Positions 57,086-64,000 of a stretch of 64,000 bases of DNA are shown in pieces. A program made the position numbers and the translations under genes. Positions within the stretch are counted from its first letter, which is position 1; each line of letters opens with the position of its first letter. This DNA is from Gluconacetobacter aggeris (GTDB lineage Bacteria; Pseudomonadota; Alphaproteobacteria; Acetobacterales; Acetobacteraceae): positions 186,001 through 250,000 of the forward strand of contig NZ_JABEQD010000003.1 in NCBI RefSeq assembly GCF_014174395.1, written 5' to 3'. Below the pieces are notes generated by a model, which was not told the origin of the DNA, ran no database searches, and was given only the letters and a program-made list of their open reading frames with translations.

Positions 57086-57901
57086 ATGAACAATCTCCAC
57101 AGACATCTCGCCCCCATCTCCAGCGCCGCCTGGGCGCAGATCGAGGAAGAGGCGTCACGCACCATCCGTCGCCACCTGGCCGGCCGCCGCGTCGTCGACA
57201 CGTCGGAACCGCGGGGGACCGCCTTCGCGGGCGTCGGCACCGGGCGCGGCACGCTGATCGACGCGCCCGGCAACGGCATCCGCGCCCTGCGGCGCGAGGT
57301 CCTGCCGCTGGTGGAACTGCGCGTTCCCTTCACGCTGTTGCGCACGGAAATCGATGCCGTCGAGCGCGGATCGCTCGATTCCGACTGGCAGCCCGTCAAG
57401 GACGCGGCGAAGCAGATCGCCTTCGCCGAGGATCGCGCGATCTTCGGCGGCTACGCGGCGGCCGGCATCCCCGGCATCCGCAACGGCACGTCCAACGCCC
57501 ATCTCACGCTCCCCGCCCAGGCCCGGGACTATCCTCATGCCATCGCCGACGCCCTGAACGCGCTGCGCCTGGCCGGCGTGAACGGCCCGTATTCGGTGGT
57601 CCTCGGCGCCCAGGCCTTCGCCAATGTCAGCGGCGGCGACGATGACGGCTATCCGGTCTGCAAGCATATCGAGAGCATGATCGACGGAAAGATCATCTGG
57701 GCCCCGGCCATCGAGGGCGCATTCGTCGTCTCGACGCGCGGCGGCGACCTGGCGCTGGATATCGGACAGGATTTTTCGATCGGCTACCTGTCCCACTCGG
57801 CGGATACGGTCGAATTGTACCTGCAGGAAAGCTTCGTCTTCCGCGTCCTGACCAGCGAGGCAACCGTCGCCCTCGATCAGCCCGGACAGGCCCCCGCCTG
57901 A
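57086..57901 (+). CDS. Encapsulin nanocompartment shell protein (family 1)
   Basis: 271 residues, HK97-type shell protein of the linocin/encapsulin family. It begins MNNLHRHLAPISSAAWAQIE, followed by EASRTIRRHLAGRRVVDTSE, VLPLVELRVPFTLLRTEIDA, AFAEDRAIFGGYAAAGIPGI and GPYSVVLGAQAFANVSG. The DFSIGYLSHSADTVELYLQE block near the end is also typical. AAGGAAGGACATCTGAC before the ATG overlaps the end of the peroxidase gene. Packages the DyP peroxidase encoded immediately upstream, probably for oxidative-stress defence. Confidence 0.96.
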   Translation: MNNLHRHLAPISSAAWAQIEEEASRTIRRHLAGRRVVDTSEPRGTAFAGVGTGRGTLIDAPGNGIRALRREVLPLVELRVPFTLLRTEIDAVERGSLDSDWQPVKDAAKQIAFAEDRAIFGGYAAAGIPGIRNGTSNAHLTLPAQARDYPHAIADALNALRLAGVNGPYSVVLGAQAFANVSGGDDDGYPVCKHIESMIDGKIIWAPAIEGAFVVSTRGGDLALDIGQDFSIGYLSHSADTVELYLQESFVFRVLTSEATVALDQPGQAPA

Positions 57902-57909
57902 TCGCCGCA

Positions 57910-57930
57910 CCCGCGCCCAAACGGCGCGGG
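57910..57930 (+). terminator. Hairpin after the encapsulin gene
   Basis: CCCGCGCC / GGCGCGGG with loop CAAAC, eight bases after the stop. No T run, so it may stabilise the mRNA 3' end or partly terminate before the next small genes. Confidence 0.45.
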
Positions 57931-58007
57931 CAACGGACATGGGCATGAAGCGTTTCATATCGCAGGAACCCGCCGCCCCGTCACAGCCCCTTGCGAGGAT
58001 AATTGGA

Positions 58008-58343
58008 ATGGAAAACCCCCTGGAATCCTCTCCCGAAAGAGACGCGCGCATTCTCGCCAAGGCGAAGGAGATGTGGATCGCCGACGGAAAGCCCGCCTCC
58101 GGCCCCGAGGCCTACAAGGAAGCCGCCGCCGACCTGATCGGGATGGAACTCAATGCCGACGCCGGGCAGATCCCGGTGGAACCGCCCGTTCCCCTCGACG
58201 CCAACGGCCAGCCCATCGAGGAAGCCTGGCTGGAAGAGAATCTGGGCAACCCGGGCGGCTACATGAACGAACTGGACGACAAGCGGGAAACCCCCTTCGC
58301 AACCCGGCAGGACGAGGAAAAGGCCCTGAAGGACGAAACCTGA
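58008..58343 (+). CDS. Small acidic DUF2934-like protein
   Basis: 111 residues from MENPLESSPERDARILAKAK (GAGGAT nine bases upstream; a longer start at 57939 is less supported). ERDARILAKAKEMWIADGKP and EAYKEAAADLIGMELNADAG resemble DUF2934-type short domains. The rest is Glu/Asp/Pro-rich (PVEPPVPLDANGQPIEEAWL). Function unknown. It lies 107 bp after the encapsulin gene in the same direction and could belong to the same stress-related unit. Confidence 0.65.
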   Translation: MENPLESSPERDARILAKAKEMWIADGKPASGPEAYKEAAADLIGMELNADAGQIPVEPPVPLDANGQPIEEAWLEENLGNPGGYMNELDDKRETPFATRQDEEKALKDET

Positions 58344-58395
58344 CGCCCCTTCGGCCGCCGGCCCCCGGCAGATCGCCCATGAAGGAGAATCCCGG

Positions 58396-58572
58396 ATGAT
58401 CGCGATCTATCTTGACGACAGGACCGCCCCCGTCGCGCCCCGCGAAAACGGATGGTACATCATAGATGGCACCACCATCCTTCTGGCCGGCCCCTTCTCC
58501 AGCAGGGAACAGGCCCTCCTGTCGATCGACGAGCAGGAACCGGACCCGGAACCGGGCGTCCCCGCCTTCTGA
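58396..58572 (+). CDS. 58-residue hypothetical protein
   Basis: ATG at 58396 has AAGGAG nine bases upstream. The product (MIAIYLDDRTAPVAPREN, GWYIIDGTTILLAGPFSSRE, then EQEPDPEPGVPAF) is compact and beta-strand-like with an acidic tail. I do not recognise a family. 52 bp after the DUF2934-like gene and probably co-transcribed. Short, but the strong ribosome site and protein-like composition support it. Confidence 0.6.
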   Translation: MIAIYLDDRTAPVAPRENGWYIIDGTTILLAGPFSSREQALLSIDEQEPDPEPGVPAF

Positions 58573-58605
58573 CGCCATTCGTCCATCGCAGTCAGCGAAT
58601 CGCAG

Positions 58606-58845
58606 TCAGCGAACGGGCGGATCGGGATGAACGGGGCCCCCAGCCTCACCGTCCGGTTCGCCACTCCCCGGGTCGGCGGGATGGTCGATCAGGCGCATCA
58701 GGTCGTCCGGAATGGGTTCGTCGATCACGCTTCCGAACAGGCGGCGCAACCCGCGCTCCAGCCACAGCGCAAATGCCTGCTGGCCGGGATCGGCCCGGCC
58801 ACAGCCGGCCTCCGATGGGTCTCGCCCGCTCGATGGCCCGCTCAA
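58606..58845 (-). CDS. NepR-like anti-sigma factor domain protein
   Basis: 79 residues from a TTG that overlaps the stop of the upstream small gene (TTGA). The core FALWLERGLRRLFGSVIDEP / IPDDLMRLI matches the NepR pattern, in which a helix is followed by a V-x-x-E-P-[VI]-P-D segment. NepR proteins sequester EcfG-type sigma factors in the alphaproteobacterial general stress response until PhyR is phosphorylated. No phyR or ecfG gene is in the window, so a paralogue or solitary copy is possible. The C-terminal tail is Pro/Gly-rich. Confidence 0.6.
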   Translation of the reverse strand: MSGPSSGRDPSEAGCGRADPGQQAFALWLERGLRRLFGSVIDEPIPDDLMRLIDHPADPGSGEPDGEAGGPVHPDPPVR

Positions 58846-59057
58846 TGGACGGTATCGCTTTTCCGGCGCGCCGTCCTCAGCAAGGCATCGGCCCTGTTCC
58901 TGACCCGAAGCCAGAATACGGCCTCATCGGTCAGGTCATCCTCCACGCATCGCCTGATCTGACGCCGGATCACCCCAGGAGCCTCCCCGCCATAAATCCT
59001 GATCAGGCTCGCCGCGACGGTGGAAGCGGTTATCCCCGCTTCGTCAAGCTCTTCCAT
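58842..59057 (-). CDS. 71-residue hypothetical protein upstream of the NepR-like gene
   Basis: From MEELDEAGITASTVAASLIR: a predicted all-helical small protein (IYGGEAPGVIRRQIRRCVED, DLTDEAVFWLRVRNRADALL, basic tail ARRKSDTVH). No family recognised. GGGGTGCGGG precedes the ATG at 59057; a longer start at 59126 is possible. Its stop overlaps the TTG start of the NepR-like gene, so the two are probably translated together. Confidence 0.5.
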   Translation of the reverse strand: MEELDEAGITASTVAASLIRIYGGEAPGVIRRQIRRCVEDDLTDEAVFWLRVRNRADALLRTARRKSDTVH

Positions 59058-59152
59058 CCCCGCACCCCGATCGTCTCCGATGGACGTTCGACGCCAGCGC
59101 GCTGGATCGGGGAAAGAAGGGTACACGTCTCCCCCGCCGTCCCTGGCGTCGG

Positions 59153-59311
59153 GCGGTTAGCAACGTGTTTCAACTAGGCAAAAGCACGCCCTGCCTATTC
59201 CCAGACGACACGCGGCCGAAACCACGCACCGCTGGACCATAGGTCCGGGTGTTATATTCGGCAGGCCACCCGACAGAGGAGGCCGCCTAGTTGAAAGGCG
59301 TTGCTAAGCGC
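59153..59311. repeat. 159-bp element with 27-bp terminal inverted repeats (MITE-like)
   Basis: Left arm 59153-59179 begins GCGGTTAGCAACG and ends TTTCAACTAGGC. Right arm 59285-59311 begins GCCTAGTTGAAA and ends CGTTGCTAAGCGC; the arms differ at 3 of 27 positions. The 105-bp centre codes for nothing evident and contains a small dyad GGACC-ATA-GGTCC. I see no clear target duplication. The size and arms fit a miniature inverted-repeat transposable element or a large cruciform. It lies at the boundary between core-like DNA and the accessory end. Confidence 0.65.
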
Positions 59312-59604
59312 CACTTTCAGGATAACACAGGGTGATCGCTCCCGCCAACACCCGTACCGGCACGCGTGGCGAGCCGCCCCTTGCCGGACCAGCCCGTCCT
59401 ACGCCGCGCAGGTGCCACGCCGCTCCACTCTCCTAATGAAAATCCCTCGATCTCACGGCGATTCTTTTTCCGTTCTTTCTCTGGCACCGGCCCGTCGCCC
59501 GGAGGGGCTGCTGGTTTCGCCTGTGGTGGCGTCCATTCTGCCGACAGCAGCGGGGAGTCGGATCGCTGGGAGACCGGGATCGCGACGATGAGGAGTACAC
59601 GACC

Positions 59605-59752
59605 TCAGAACTGGAAGACTAAGGCCTGTTGGATCTTGATCCAATCTGCGGCTGCTGCGAGGTGAAGGTCAGCGAGGAATGAGGCGGCGGTTTTTTCGTA
59701 TCGCATTGCGATGGCGCGCCATTCCTCCAGACGAACCCAGAGGTTTTCCAAT
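59605..59752 (-). pseudogene. C-terminal remnant of an IS5-like transposase
   Basis: A minus-strand frame ending at TGA 59605-59607 reads ENLWVRLEEWRAIAMRYEKT, then AASFLADLHLAAAADWIK. This is the end of IS5-family DDE transposases (the R-L-x-E-W-R-x-x-A-x-R-Y-E-K-T motif after the catalytic Glu). No start codon or DDE core remains; the frame is cut at about 59752, at a short palindrome. The 59312-59604 interval downstream shows no gene. Confidence 0.7.
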
Positions 59753-59753
59753 A

Positions 59754-59775
59754 GCACCACGAAAATTCGTGGTGC
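59754..59775. repeat. Perfect palindrome GCACCACGAA-AA-TTCGTGGTGC
   Basis: 10-bp arms with two central A. Lies 11 bases after the stop of the secreted-protein gene (59787) and at the broken end of the transposase remnant. May be a terminator hairpin without U-tract or an IS-end relic. Confidence 0.5.
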
Positions 59776-59786
59776 CGGACATTATA

Positions 59787-60221
59787 TTAATTCTTGACGG
59801 TAAAAACGACAGCATGCTGACCGGTAAAATAGTTTGCTGTTGTCACGGTCGCTGAGCACGAAGAATTCGAGTAAGCCGAGGGCGTCAGGGTCCACGTCAC
59901 GGTTCCGTACACCGGGTCAACGTTCTCAAGGGTGCCCCAGTGAAAGGAGCAGGCTTTATATTGAAGCGTGCCGGCGTCCACAACACCATCTGTCGTAAAC
60001 AGGATGGGGCCGCTCGTGCCGTTCGCAGGGATCGTTGTCGGTACACCAGGGCTCGCGGTCCCGCTGATATTGATCTTTCCGATCAAAGATACGGGCGAAG
60101 ATGTCGCGTTATTGAACGTAACCGTTGTCTGGATTGTATCTGCCTGAGCCTTTGCGGTTAAACCTGTCAGGCCATAAGCGGAGAGAAGAACCAGAGCCGA
60201 CGTGGAGAGGAATTTTTTCAT
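59787..60221 (-). CDS. Secreted protein of unknown function
   Basis: 144 residues with a clear Sec signal peptide (MKKFLSTSALVLLSAYGLTG, cleavage near AKAQA-DT). The mature part is Thr/Ser-rich and beta-strand-like (TIQTTVTFNNATSSPVSLIG, YGTVTWTLTPSAYSNSS) with two cysteines that could form a disulfide. The overall look is of a small pilin-like or spore-coat-U-like fold, but no family is firmly recognised. Lower GC than its surroundings. AGGATA precedes the ATG. The 230 bp upstream (60222-60451) are AT-rich and should contain promoters only. Confidence 0.7.
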   Translation of the reverse strand: MKKFLSTSALVLLSAYGLTGLTAKAQADTIQTTVTFNNATSSPVSLIGKINISGTASPGVPTTIPANGTSGPILFTTDGVVDAGTLQYKACSFHWGTLENVDPVYGTVTWTLTPSAYSNSSCSATVTTANYFTGQHAVVFTVKN

Positions 60222-60451
60222 TGGCAGAGTATCCTATGGTCACGAATTTTCGTCGCAACAGTATCATTACGAGAACGGTATTTGAGCATTGTCGCTGGAA
60301 TACCACGTTGGATACGCTAACAATTTTCTCTTATGACAAAGAATTGTATTAATGAATTTAACTTATACGGAAACCGCATCACCAATATTAATGACTTGTT
60401 AACCATTGAACGGATTGTATCTGATTAACATTCGCATAGTGGGACAAGCTG

Positions 60452-61468
60452 ATGACGACAGTCAGCGCGGCACAATCCGCCGCCATTTACCTTTCCGCGT
60501 CAAAAAATGATAGCTCGACACAAGAGTTAGACAATACGACAACGAAAATATCGGGTTATTCAAGCTCATCCACGTCCCACAGCGGAGATACGATTACCCT
60601 TTCTGCGGCTGCCACGGCTGCCCTTGCCGCAACATCCAGCACGACGACGGATTCGCAAGCGGCCTATTACGCGCAATTCTTTCCCACGCGCTCGGGCACG
60701 TCCGCGAGTTTCGGTGAAAATGTGCTTGATCCTGCGGCCACAACGATCTCGACCGGACTCAGTGCTTCAGGGATCGCACAGGCTGCGCGTGCCAGCATGG
60801 ATGCGGAATACGCCTCCATGGACGCTAGCGGAAAGCCATTCAATTACGATAGTGCGAACGGGACGGACTGGTACACGCTGATGTCCGGTCTGGACAGAAC
60901 TGCTCTCGCTGCGGTGTCGTCGAATCAAGGTGGTCTGTTCTCTACAAAAGAACAGGGCATGGCGCAGTACATCATGCTTCAGCAGGAGCAGCTTGCTACA
61001 GGAAATTACTCCGGACCAATGGACCTTGAGTCAAAATTCATCCCTGCACCTGCCAGTGGTCAAGGATATTCCATTGATTCAAGTGATGCAACGGTTTCAA
61101 ACCGGTCGAATGTGACCTATTCTTCTATAGCCAGTTCGAAGAATTTGAGCATGTATTTAGACAAGGCCGGTTCTTACGAAAAATCAACGATCGGATGGGC
61201 CTTCAATCGTGCCTCCGTGCAGACTGCTTATGAAGAAGAGATGGGCGCGGCAAACAAGCCTGTCGATTCAAAATACGTCAGTAACCTATCCATCGTCGGG
61301 ATGCTGAGTGAGTTGATGAAGAATGCCCAGAAAGCGCATGTCCGCAGTAACCCATCTGTTCTCAATGTCACCGATCTGTTCAACGAGACATGGGCCAAGG
61401 GGCATGAAGCCACGATCCAGGCGGCACTGACCACGCCCCGCAAGGAATTGGGGTTCTCCCAAAGTTGA
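60452..61468 (+). CDS. Ser/Thr/Ala-rich hypothetical protein (338 residues)
   Basis: No recognised family. The N-terminal 80 residues are low-complexity Ser/Thr/Ala (SGYSSSSTSHSGDTITLSAA), with the segment DTITLSAAATAALAA. The middle and C-terminal parts look folded (FNYDSANGTDWYTLMSGLDR, GMAQYIMLQQEQLATGNYSG, SNLSIVGMLSELMKNAQKAH). No cysteine, no signal peptide, no membrane segment. GC and codon use are lower than upstream core genes, suggesting transfer. The next gene starts 29 bases after the stop and shares a similar hydrophobic-T-L-S motif near its N-terminus. Such disordered N-termini are seen in secreted structural proteins, but this is speculation. Confidence 0.72.
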   Translation: MTTVSAAQSAAIYLSASKNDSSTQELDNTTTKISGYSSSSTSHSGDTITLSAAATAALAATSSTTTDSQAAYYAQFFPTRSGTSASFGENVLDPAATTISTGLSASGIAQAARASMDAEYASMDASGKPFNYDSANGTDWYTLMSGLDRTALAAVSSNQGGLFSTKEQGMAQYIMLQQEQLATGNYSGPMDLESKFIPAPASGQGYSIDSSDATVSNRSNVTYSSIASSKNLSMYLDKAGSYEKSTIGWAFNRASVQTAYEEEMGAANKPVDSKYVSNLSIVGMLSELMKNAQKAHVRSNPSVLNVTDLFNETWAKGHEATIQAALTTPRKELGFSQS

Positions 61469-61497
61469 TTCAATCCGTCAGTCAGGACCACCAAACG

Positions 61498-62295
61498 ATG
61501 TTCGTCTCCGCTACGACCACATACACCGGCAACGACCGTTCGTCTGTGGCGGATAGTGCGACCAACGGCAAGGTGGCCTCCACCGCCACCGGTCAGGTGG
61601 ACCAGACGGACACGTCAGCCGTTTTGGTGACGCTTTCGCAGACCGGTCTCGATTTCCTGAAGGGAGCATCCCCCGACAGCGGCGCCGCGCTGTCCGCCCA
61701 ACAGGAAGCCGTGACCCGGCTGGATCAGATGATCCAATCCGGCCGGCAGTTCGCCAAGGAGGCTGCGGAAGAACGGGTCAACATGCTCAATGCCCAGATG
61801 CGACTGCTTATGGAAATGAAAGCCCTGCTTTCACCCAAAGCCCTCGCTCTGGAAGTGGCGCAGCTTACCACCCAACTCGCGGCTGCCGTGGCGCAGTACG
61901 TGCAAAGTGGCGGAACGAACGCCAGCGGCTCAGCTGTCGGTAGCATGGTGCTGGCAACGCCGCAGGACGGCGGACAGGCTCCATCGGGAGCCGATCAGGC
62001 CGCAACCGACGGGACGGATCTGGATGCCCAGCAGGCGGCAACAGGTGCGACGCGGGATTCGGATGGATCTGATCCCATGCCCAGACAGGCCGTGACCGCC
62101 GGACAGTCCGGAGCGTCGGCAGACGGCAACCCGGAATTCCAGCAGGCCGTCATCGCCCTGGCCAGCCAGATGAAGGCCCTTCTCCGGGAAAGCAAGGAAC
62201 ACCTGAAAAAGCAGGACGTGACATCGGACAGCAATCTCCAGAGCGCTCAGAACGCCCTTGATACCGTCGACCAGCTCCTTCCGACCGTATCCTGA
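61498..62295 (+). CDS. Hypothetical protein with central helical region (265 residues)
   Basis: Starts at ATG 61498 (MFVSATTTYTGNDRSSVADS) with AGGA upstream; a TTG at 61465 overlapping the previous stop (TTGA) is an alternative. The N-terminal region is Thr/Ser/Ala-rich and contains AVLVTLSQTGLDFLKG. A predicted coiled-coil core follows (AAEERVNMLNAQMRLLMEMK, LALEVAQLTTQLAAAVAQY), then a Gln/Asp/Ala-rich linker and a terminal helical segment (VIALASQMKALLRESKEHLK). No cysteine, no signal peptide. Unknown function; likely paired with the 338-residue protein. Confidence 0.7.
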   Translation: MFVSATTTYTGNDRSSVADSATNGKVASTATGQVDQTDTSAVLVTLSQTGLDFLKGASPDSGAALSAQQEAVTRLDQMIQSGRQFAKEAAEERVNMLNAQMRLLMEMKALLSPKALALEVAQLTTQLAAAVAQYVQSGGTNASGSAVGSMVLATPQDGGQAPSGADQAATDGTDLDAQQAATGATRDSDGSDPMPRQAVTAGQSGASADGNPEFQQAVIALASQMKALLRESKEHLKKQDVTSDSNLQSAQNALDTVDQLLPTVS

Positions 62296-62357
62296 CCGGC
62301 GGCCCGTGGCGGTAACAGCTCCGGGCCTGTCGGGTGAGCTGAACAAAGAAATTGCTG

Positions 62358-64000
62358 ATGCCCTTTTTGGATCGTCCGGTCAGAAGAAGAAAACAGCAAA
62401 AAAACCTGAGACTGATACGAATCATCCGTCATCTGACAGTGATAGAACTTAAAAACGGAAGTTTTCTTAGCGCATATTTGGTTATTCTGTTTCTTTCGAT
62501 TTCCCAATCTCATGCTCAGGGCGCCGGCAATGCGCCCACAGGCTCAACGGATGTCGTCGTTACCGGCCGACGGACACCAAAGACAAAAGACGTCATCGAT
62601 CAATATTCGGCGCGAAACATCGACAATCTGGCCGCCATGACGATTGGGGAAGTCATCACCCGTCTTGAACGCCGAAATGGCGGTCGCCCCTTCTCGATCA
62701 TCGTCAATGGTAGGCGACTGGCGGACATATCGGATCTGCGTGAGATCCCCCCGGAAGCCTTGGCCAAGATCGAGATCCTGTCCAATTCCAGCGCCGGCCG
62801 CTATGGCTTCAGCCCCGCGAACAAGGTCCTCAATCTGGTTCTGAAGAAGAATTTCTCATCGCTCACGGCGGACGCCGGCACCCGTTTGCCGACAGAAGGC
62901 GGGGGCGACAGCGGCAACGCCGCCCTCAGATATGTGAACATCAAGAACGAGAAACGCTTCAATGCCGCCCTATCCGGGCAGGCAAGCGAAGCCCTCTACG
63001 GGCGTGATCGCAAGAGCCTGCTTGATGACAGCGCCGACGACGCCGCGCTACTCCCATATCGCACCCTTCTGCCATCCAACCGCACCATCTCCCTGACGCC
63101 CGGCTTTGCTCTCCCCTTGGGGGCGGTGAATCTCAACGCCTCCGCGTCGCTGAGCGACATGCTGTCACAGCAGCTCGGCCGCTTCTTCTCGGCCGATGCA
63201 ACGTTGGACGGAACGCCGCAACCTGTTAGCGCGCACGGCATTATCGACCTGTCGCACACGCTCTCATATCGGCTGGGACTGAATGCCTCGGGCATGATGA
63301 AGCGGATCAACTGGACAGCCGAACTGACCGGCTCCCTCGTGACCGGACAGACCAGCAGCCGCATCTCCCGAAAGCGCATCGCCGTTGCCTTGCCTGGTGG
63401 AAGCCAGACGATGCTCCCCACGGTTTATACGCCGCTTGCCACGTCCACGAACAGCTCGGACCTGGGAGGCGCGCTGACAGCCAATGCCCCGCTGACCTCA
63501 TTGCCGGCCGGCGACATGACCATGAATACCCGATTGAGCGTGGATCTTCAGGATCTCGCTTCCACCACCAGATCCGCAGAATTCTCCCACCAGGCCAACG
63601 CGCAGATGCGCTCGCGGGCACATTTCGGGCTGGATGTTCCCCTGACCAGTCCGGATTTCACGCCTTTCAAAATGCCCGGCAGCACGTCCCTCTCCCTGAA
63701 TGGCGATTATGAGCGGGCACAGCATGTCGGCGGCATGCCGAGTTACGACCTCTCCTGGGAATGGCAGCCGATCGACTCTCTGTCGATCAGCCTGGACAGA
63801 AGTGCGACGGGCTCCCTGACAGCTCTTTCCAGCAGCAATGCCCCCGTGATTTACACGCCTGGCGCTTTGGTCGTGGATGCCGTTACCGGCGATTACGCCC
63901 TTGTCACCCGGATTTCAGGCGGCGCACCCAATCTCCGTTCCACGTCACAGAGCGACATGACGGCCAGAATCAGCTTCAATAAGACAGTCGGCGCAACGAA
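62358..64000 (+). CDS. TonB-receptor-like outer-membrane protein, 3' end outside window
   Basis: Open frame to the right edge. The ATG at 62358 gives an unusually long basic N-region; a GTG at 62439 would give a conventional signal peptide (FLSAYLVILFLSISQSHAQG). The mature start TDVVVTGRRTPKTKDVIDQY and the plug-like domain (GEVITRLERRNGGRPFSIIV, NGRRLADISDLREIPPEALA, KIEILSNSSAGRYGFSPANK) resemble TonB-dependent receptors. Long alternating beta strands follow (for example LGLNASGMMKRINWTAELTG). Canonical TonB box not clear. It follows the two unknown proteins and may form a unit with them. Confidence 0.75.
   Translation, partial: MPFLDRPVRRRKQQKNLRLIRIIRHLTVIELKNGSFLSAYLVILFLSISQSHAQGAGNAPTGSTDVVVTGRRTPKTKDVIDQYSARNIDNLAAMTIGEVITRLERRNGGRPFSIIVNGRRLADISDLREIPPEALAKIEILSNSSAGRYGFSPANKVLNLVLKKNFSSLTADAGTRLPTEGGGDSGNAALRYVNIKNEKRFNAALSGQASEALYGRDRKSLLDDSADDAALLPYRTLLPSNRTISLTPGFALPLGAVNLNASASLSDMLSQQLGRFFSADATLDGTPQPVSAHGIIDLSHTLSYRLGLNASGMMKRINWTAELTGSLVTGQTSSRISRKRIAVALPGGSQTMLPTVYTPLATSTNSSDLGGALTANAPLTSLPAGDMTMNTRLSVDLQDLASTTRSAEFSHQANAQMRSRAHFGLDVPLTSPDFTPFKMPGSTSLSLNGDYERAQHVGGMPSYDLSWEWQPIDSLSISLDRSATGSLTALSSSNAPVIYTPGALVVDAVTGDYALVTRISGGAPNLRSTSQSDMTARISFNKTVGAT

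Noticed and set aside
59312-59604. Possible gene between the inverted-repeat element and the transposase remnant
   Set aside because: Open frames here are short, lack ribosome sites and show no protein-like pattern.
62305-62452. 48-codon plus-strand frame (GTG start) before the outer-membrane protein gene
   Set aside because: No ribosome site, Lys/Ser/Asp-rich, and overlapped by the more plausible start of the TonB-like gene in another frame.

Overview
The window is high-GC DNA from an alphaproteobacterium. Acetobacteraceae (an acetic acid bacterium of the Gluconacetobacter/Komagataeibacter type) is my best guess. This rests on protein character, the RNase E architecture, the CIO-type cytochrome bd oxidase and a NepR-like protein; no rRNA is present to settle it. 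About 80 % of the window is ordinary, densely packed chromosome. The last ~5 kb has a different composition and carries transposase debris.

Region 1 (1-15.9 kb) is housekeeping. The glycine cleavage operon gcvT-gcvH-gcvP (minus; gcvP runs off the left edge) sits behind a tandem glycine riboswitch and a coupled short upstream ORF. It is followed by a small ABM-fold monooxygenase, the polyamine pair speD-speE with a terminator between the genes, uvrA divergent from ssb, then gyrA-coaD-ppiB and tRNA-Lys(TTT). A transglutaminase-like protein, a YidB-like protein and a DUF2076 protein follow on the minus strand.

Region 2 (16-33 kb): glyQ-glyS converge on the cell-shape operon mreB-mreC-mreD-mrdA-rodA plus a coupled DUF3293 gene (minus). 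Next come two tandem glycine-zipper lipoproteins, leuA behind a leucine-rich leader peptide (attenuation), a Tat-type N-acetylmuramoyl-L-alanine amidase, and rne with a ~0.5 kb leader.

Region 3 (33-49 kb) is metabolic accessory DNA. An arginine-deiminase-fold hydrolase diverges from a polar amino acid ABC importer in which the binding protein and permease are fused. This is followed by a TonB-dependent receptor and a tightly coupled trio: a TIM-barrel isomerase-like protein, an isopenicillin-N-synthase-like 2OG/Fe(II) oxygenase and a class II aldolase. I read this as an uptake-and-degradation locus for an unknown small molecule. FUSC-type exporter, SRPBCC, MdaB-like quinone reductase, LysR and ArsR/AHSA1 genes follow, the last with paired CAAC-N6-GTTG palindromes.

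Region 4 (47-59 kb) is respiratory and stress-related. A long minus-strand run contains cyanide-insensitive-type cydA-cydB plus a DUF2474 small subunit, a nitrate-reductase-associated protein, an FdhF/YdeP-type molybdoenzyme, moaA, fdhD and a LysR regulator. Divergently transcribed is a DyP peroxidase with a C-terminal encapsulin-targeting peptide, immediately followed by its encapsulin shell gene. Two small genes (a DUF2934-like protein and a 58-residue protein) and a NepR-like anti-sigma pair follow.

Region 5 (59.1-64 kb) is the accessory end: a 159-bp element bounded by 27-bp inverted repeats, an IS5-like transposase remnant, a secreted protein of unknown function, two Ser/Thr/Ala-rich unknown proteins, and the start of a TonB-receptor-like outer-membrane protein cut by the right edge. 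No CRISPR array, rRNA or phage module was seen.
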